From: an uncultured Pseudocitrobacter sp.
GTDB taxonomy: Bacteria > Pseudomonadota > Gammaproteobacteria > Enterobacterales > Enterobacteriaceae
Reading direction: 5' to 3'
DNA: 58,402 nucleotides
Assembly: GCA_913778145.1 (NCBI GenBank)
Contig: CAJYVI010000030.1
Span: 1 to 58,402 of the forward strand
Below are positions 56,805 through 58,402 of the stretch, piece after piece (within the stretch, counting starts at the first letter, position 1; every line of letters begins with the position of its first letter). A model generated the notes under the pieces. It had not been told where the DNA came from and searched no databases. It was given only the letters and a program-made list of their open reading frames with translations. Both the position numbers and the translations under genes were made by a program.

Positions 56805-58274
56805 CTATGGATCCGGCGGAGCGAACCACGCGGATTTAAAGTCGAACCAGCCGAGAGTGTTCATGCGCACGCCGCGCATACTGCGTTGCCCCTGAATGCG
56901 TAGCCAGTGGTGGATGAGCGGCACAATCGCCTGCTGCTCCAGCAACTGCTTGCACCAGGTGGGGAGATCCAGCTCGCCCGCATGCCACTGGCGGATATCT
57001 GCCTGCCAGTCGCGCGCGATGCAGTGCTGAAGCAGCGGCACTTCGCAAAGATGCGCAAACAATGAGAAATTGAGCGGCAGGGTAAAGTTAGCGCTGTTCA
57101 GCCACACATCGCTAACCACTTCGCCGCTGTGCCATTCGTCATAATCCACTTCGTTGACCTCAAGTGTGACCTGATGTTCGGCCAGCAGTTGCGCCATGAT
57201 GCGGGCTATCACTTTATGTTCGACATGATCGCGATAGAAACCGATGGTGATGCGCTCCAGCCCGGCGGGTTTCTCACTGATTTTGCTGTGCGCGTGGTGC
57301 CAGCGCGGCAGCAGGCCGTAGGCCGGGAACCAGTACTGCTGATACTGTTCGCTGGCGTGATAGAGCAAATTCGCCGGGGCCAGCACGTGGCTCAGCCACT
57401 GGCGTACGTGTTGATTTGCGCCACGCGACGAACGGGCGTCAAACAGCAGATAGTAGCACCCCTCTTCAAGACGGCTTTCGACGGCCTGCTCGCTCTGGGT
57501 AGTGCCCTGTAACGTCAGGCCACAGCTGAGATCTTCCGCCACATCAGGTAATACCCAAACATTCACTTCATCTATTAATGCGCGAAAACCGAAATACTCT
57601 TCGAAAGCGTGGATTTTGAGCTGGTTCTGATTATTGCGCACCACCGCATATGGGCCGGTTCCCACCGGCTGGCGCGAGAAATGTGGCATGGATGACCACT
57701 CTCGCGGCAGGATCATCGCGGGCGTATGGCCGAGCAGCCACGGTAGCCAGCGGTCCGCGTGGGAGAGATGGATATCCAGCGTCCATGCGGTGGGTGACAC
57801 TATTTGAGTGATATGAGAGTAGAGCGGCAGCCTGTTAATGCGTTCCAGCGAATGGATGATGTCTTCCATCTCCAGCTCGCGACCATGATGGAAATGAATG
57901 CCGGGGCGCAAATAAAAGCGCCAGTGCAAAGGGGAAATTTCCTTCCAGTGGTGCGCAATATCGGCTTCCAGTTCCCCGTTTTCCTCATTTATGCGGGTCA
58001 GGGCGCTGAAAATTTGCCGCGCAATATGCGTTTCTGAACGACGTAACGCCGTACCGGGCAACAGATTCTGCATCGGGCGGTAGTAGAGCACGCGCAGAAT
58101 GTGCTTCCCCTGGCGAAAGCTGCGCCCCAGGTGGGAAACCAGCATCTGTCGGACCGTCGACTTATCGCCAACCAGTTGTACCAGTTGATCGATTCGGTCC
58201 TGCTCCAGCAGGTCTTCTGCCCGCTGCTGCTGCAATGCCAGCCCGGTATAAAGGAAGGTTAATCGCGAGCGTTT
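56805..58274 (-). pseudogene. sgrR: sgrR lacking its N-terminal DNA-binding domain
   Basis: The frame matches E. coli SgrR from [21 protein letters not shown] (about residue 63 of 551) to the C-terminal [11 protein letters not shown]. SgrR activates the sRNA SgrS during glucose-phosphate stress. The retained part is the solute-binding-protein-like sensing domain. The first ~62 residues, holding the winged helix-turn-helix, are missing; upstream of the AAA codon at 58274 the sequence becomes insertion-element DNA. An open frame continues to 58340 and could give a fusion starting [11 protein letters not shown], but without DNA binding. No internal stop is present, so the loss is recent. Confidence 0.88.
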
Positions 58275-58402
58275 AGGTATGAACCGGAAACATGGGTAAC
58301 ACTTTAGACCGGATACATGGGTAACAGTTATAACTGGCATAGAAGAGGAGACTCACTATGCCCTGGACTGAGACCCGACCTATGCAACGCCTTGATTTCA
58401 TC
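58275..58402 (+). mobile_element. IS481-like insertion element, left end (continues past window)
   Basis: Directly at the sgrR break the sequence becomes AGGTATGAACCGGAAACATGGGTAACAC, followed by a second copy ACCGGATACATGGGTAACA 27 bp on. Repeated (A)CCGGA-ACATGGGTAACA blocks at the end are typical of IS481-group elements. A transposase start follows at 58358. Confidence 0.8.
58358..58402 (+). CDS. IS481-family transposase (N-terminal 15 codons only)
   Basis: ATG at 58358 preceded by AGAGGAG encodes MPWTETRPMQRLDFI to the window edge. MPW-E---M--R--F is the usual beginning of IS481-family DDE transposases, before their helix-turn-helix. The protein would continue outside the window and is read on the plus strand, opposite to sgrR. 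Confidence 0.75.
   Translation, partial: MPWTETRPMQRLDFI

Overview
The window is a stretch of an enterobacterial chromosome with the gene order of the first ~75 kb of the Escherichia coli/Salmonella map. It runs from the 3' end of nhaA through the ileS-lspA-fkpB-ispH cluster, dapB, carAB, the carnitine (cai) and fix operons, kefFC, folA, the apaH-to-lptD operon, rapA, polB, araBAD/araC and thiBPQ, and stops inside a broken sgrR. Proteins match the E. coli K-12 products, recalled from memory, in order and length. GccGGATGgcg-type REP elements, a complete cai/fix region and a second family of GGGAGAGGG hairpin repeats point to a Citrobacter-like member of the Enterobacteriaceae. That genus call is an inference.

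Layout. 1-8166: pH/Na+ homeostasis (nhaA partial, nhaR), ribosomal protein S20, FAD synthesis, Ile-tRNA charging, lipoprotein signal peptidase, a peptidyl-prolyl isomerase and the last enzyme of the MEP isoprenoid pathway. 8233-15076: nucleoside salvage (rihC), lysine/DAP synthesis (dapB) and carbamoyl phosphate synthase (carAB), the last with visible RutR, PurR-like and ArgR sites. 15299-26752: anaerobic carnitine reduction to gamma-butyrobetaine. CaiF is the activator, caiTABCDE reads leftward, fixABCX (electron transfer) reads rightward, and the AT-rich divergent promoter carries inverted repeats that look like CaiF operators. 26876-32411: an MFS transporter (yaaU), a small DUF903-type lipoprotein, kefFC, folA and an AT-rich pRiA4b ORF-3-like gene. 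The lipoprotein and the pRiA4b-like gene are accessory, since neither is at these positions in E. coli K-12 as I recall it.

32537-39262 is the leftward lptD-surA-pdxA-rsmA-apaG-apaH operon, tightly overlapping. Then follow djlA (+), rluA-rapA (-), LexA-box-controlled polB (-), an orphan AT-rich membrane protein (-), araD-araA-araB (-) facing araC (+) with the complete set of AraC and CRP sites, yabI (+), and thiQ-thiP-thiB (-) behind a TPP riboswitch. At the right edge sgrR has lost its N-terminal DNA-binding domain. The sequence crosses into an IS481-like insertion element whose transposase start (MPWTETRPM...) is the last thing visible.

No wholly new multi-gene system is evident; most of the window is core genome. 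The most informative oddities are the IS insertion in sgrR, three copies of a ~100-bp GGGAGAGGG repeat at gene ends, an 11-residue net insertion plus a changed editing-site residue in IleS, paired 11-bp/13-bp-spacer CaiF-type palindromes, a REP-encoded tail on ThiQ, and three accessory genes inserted between core genes.
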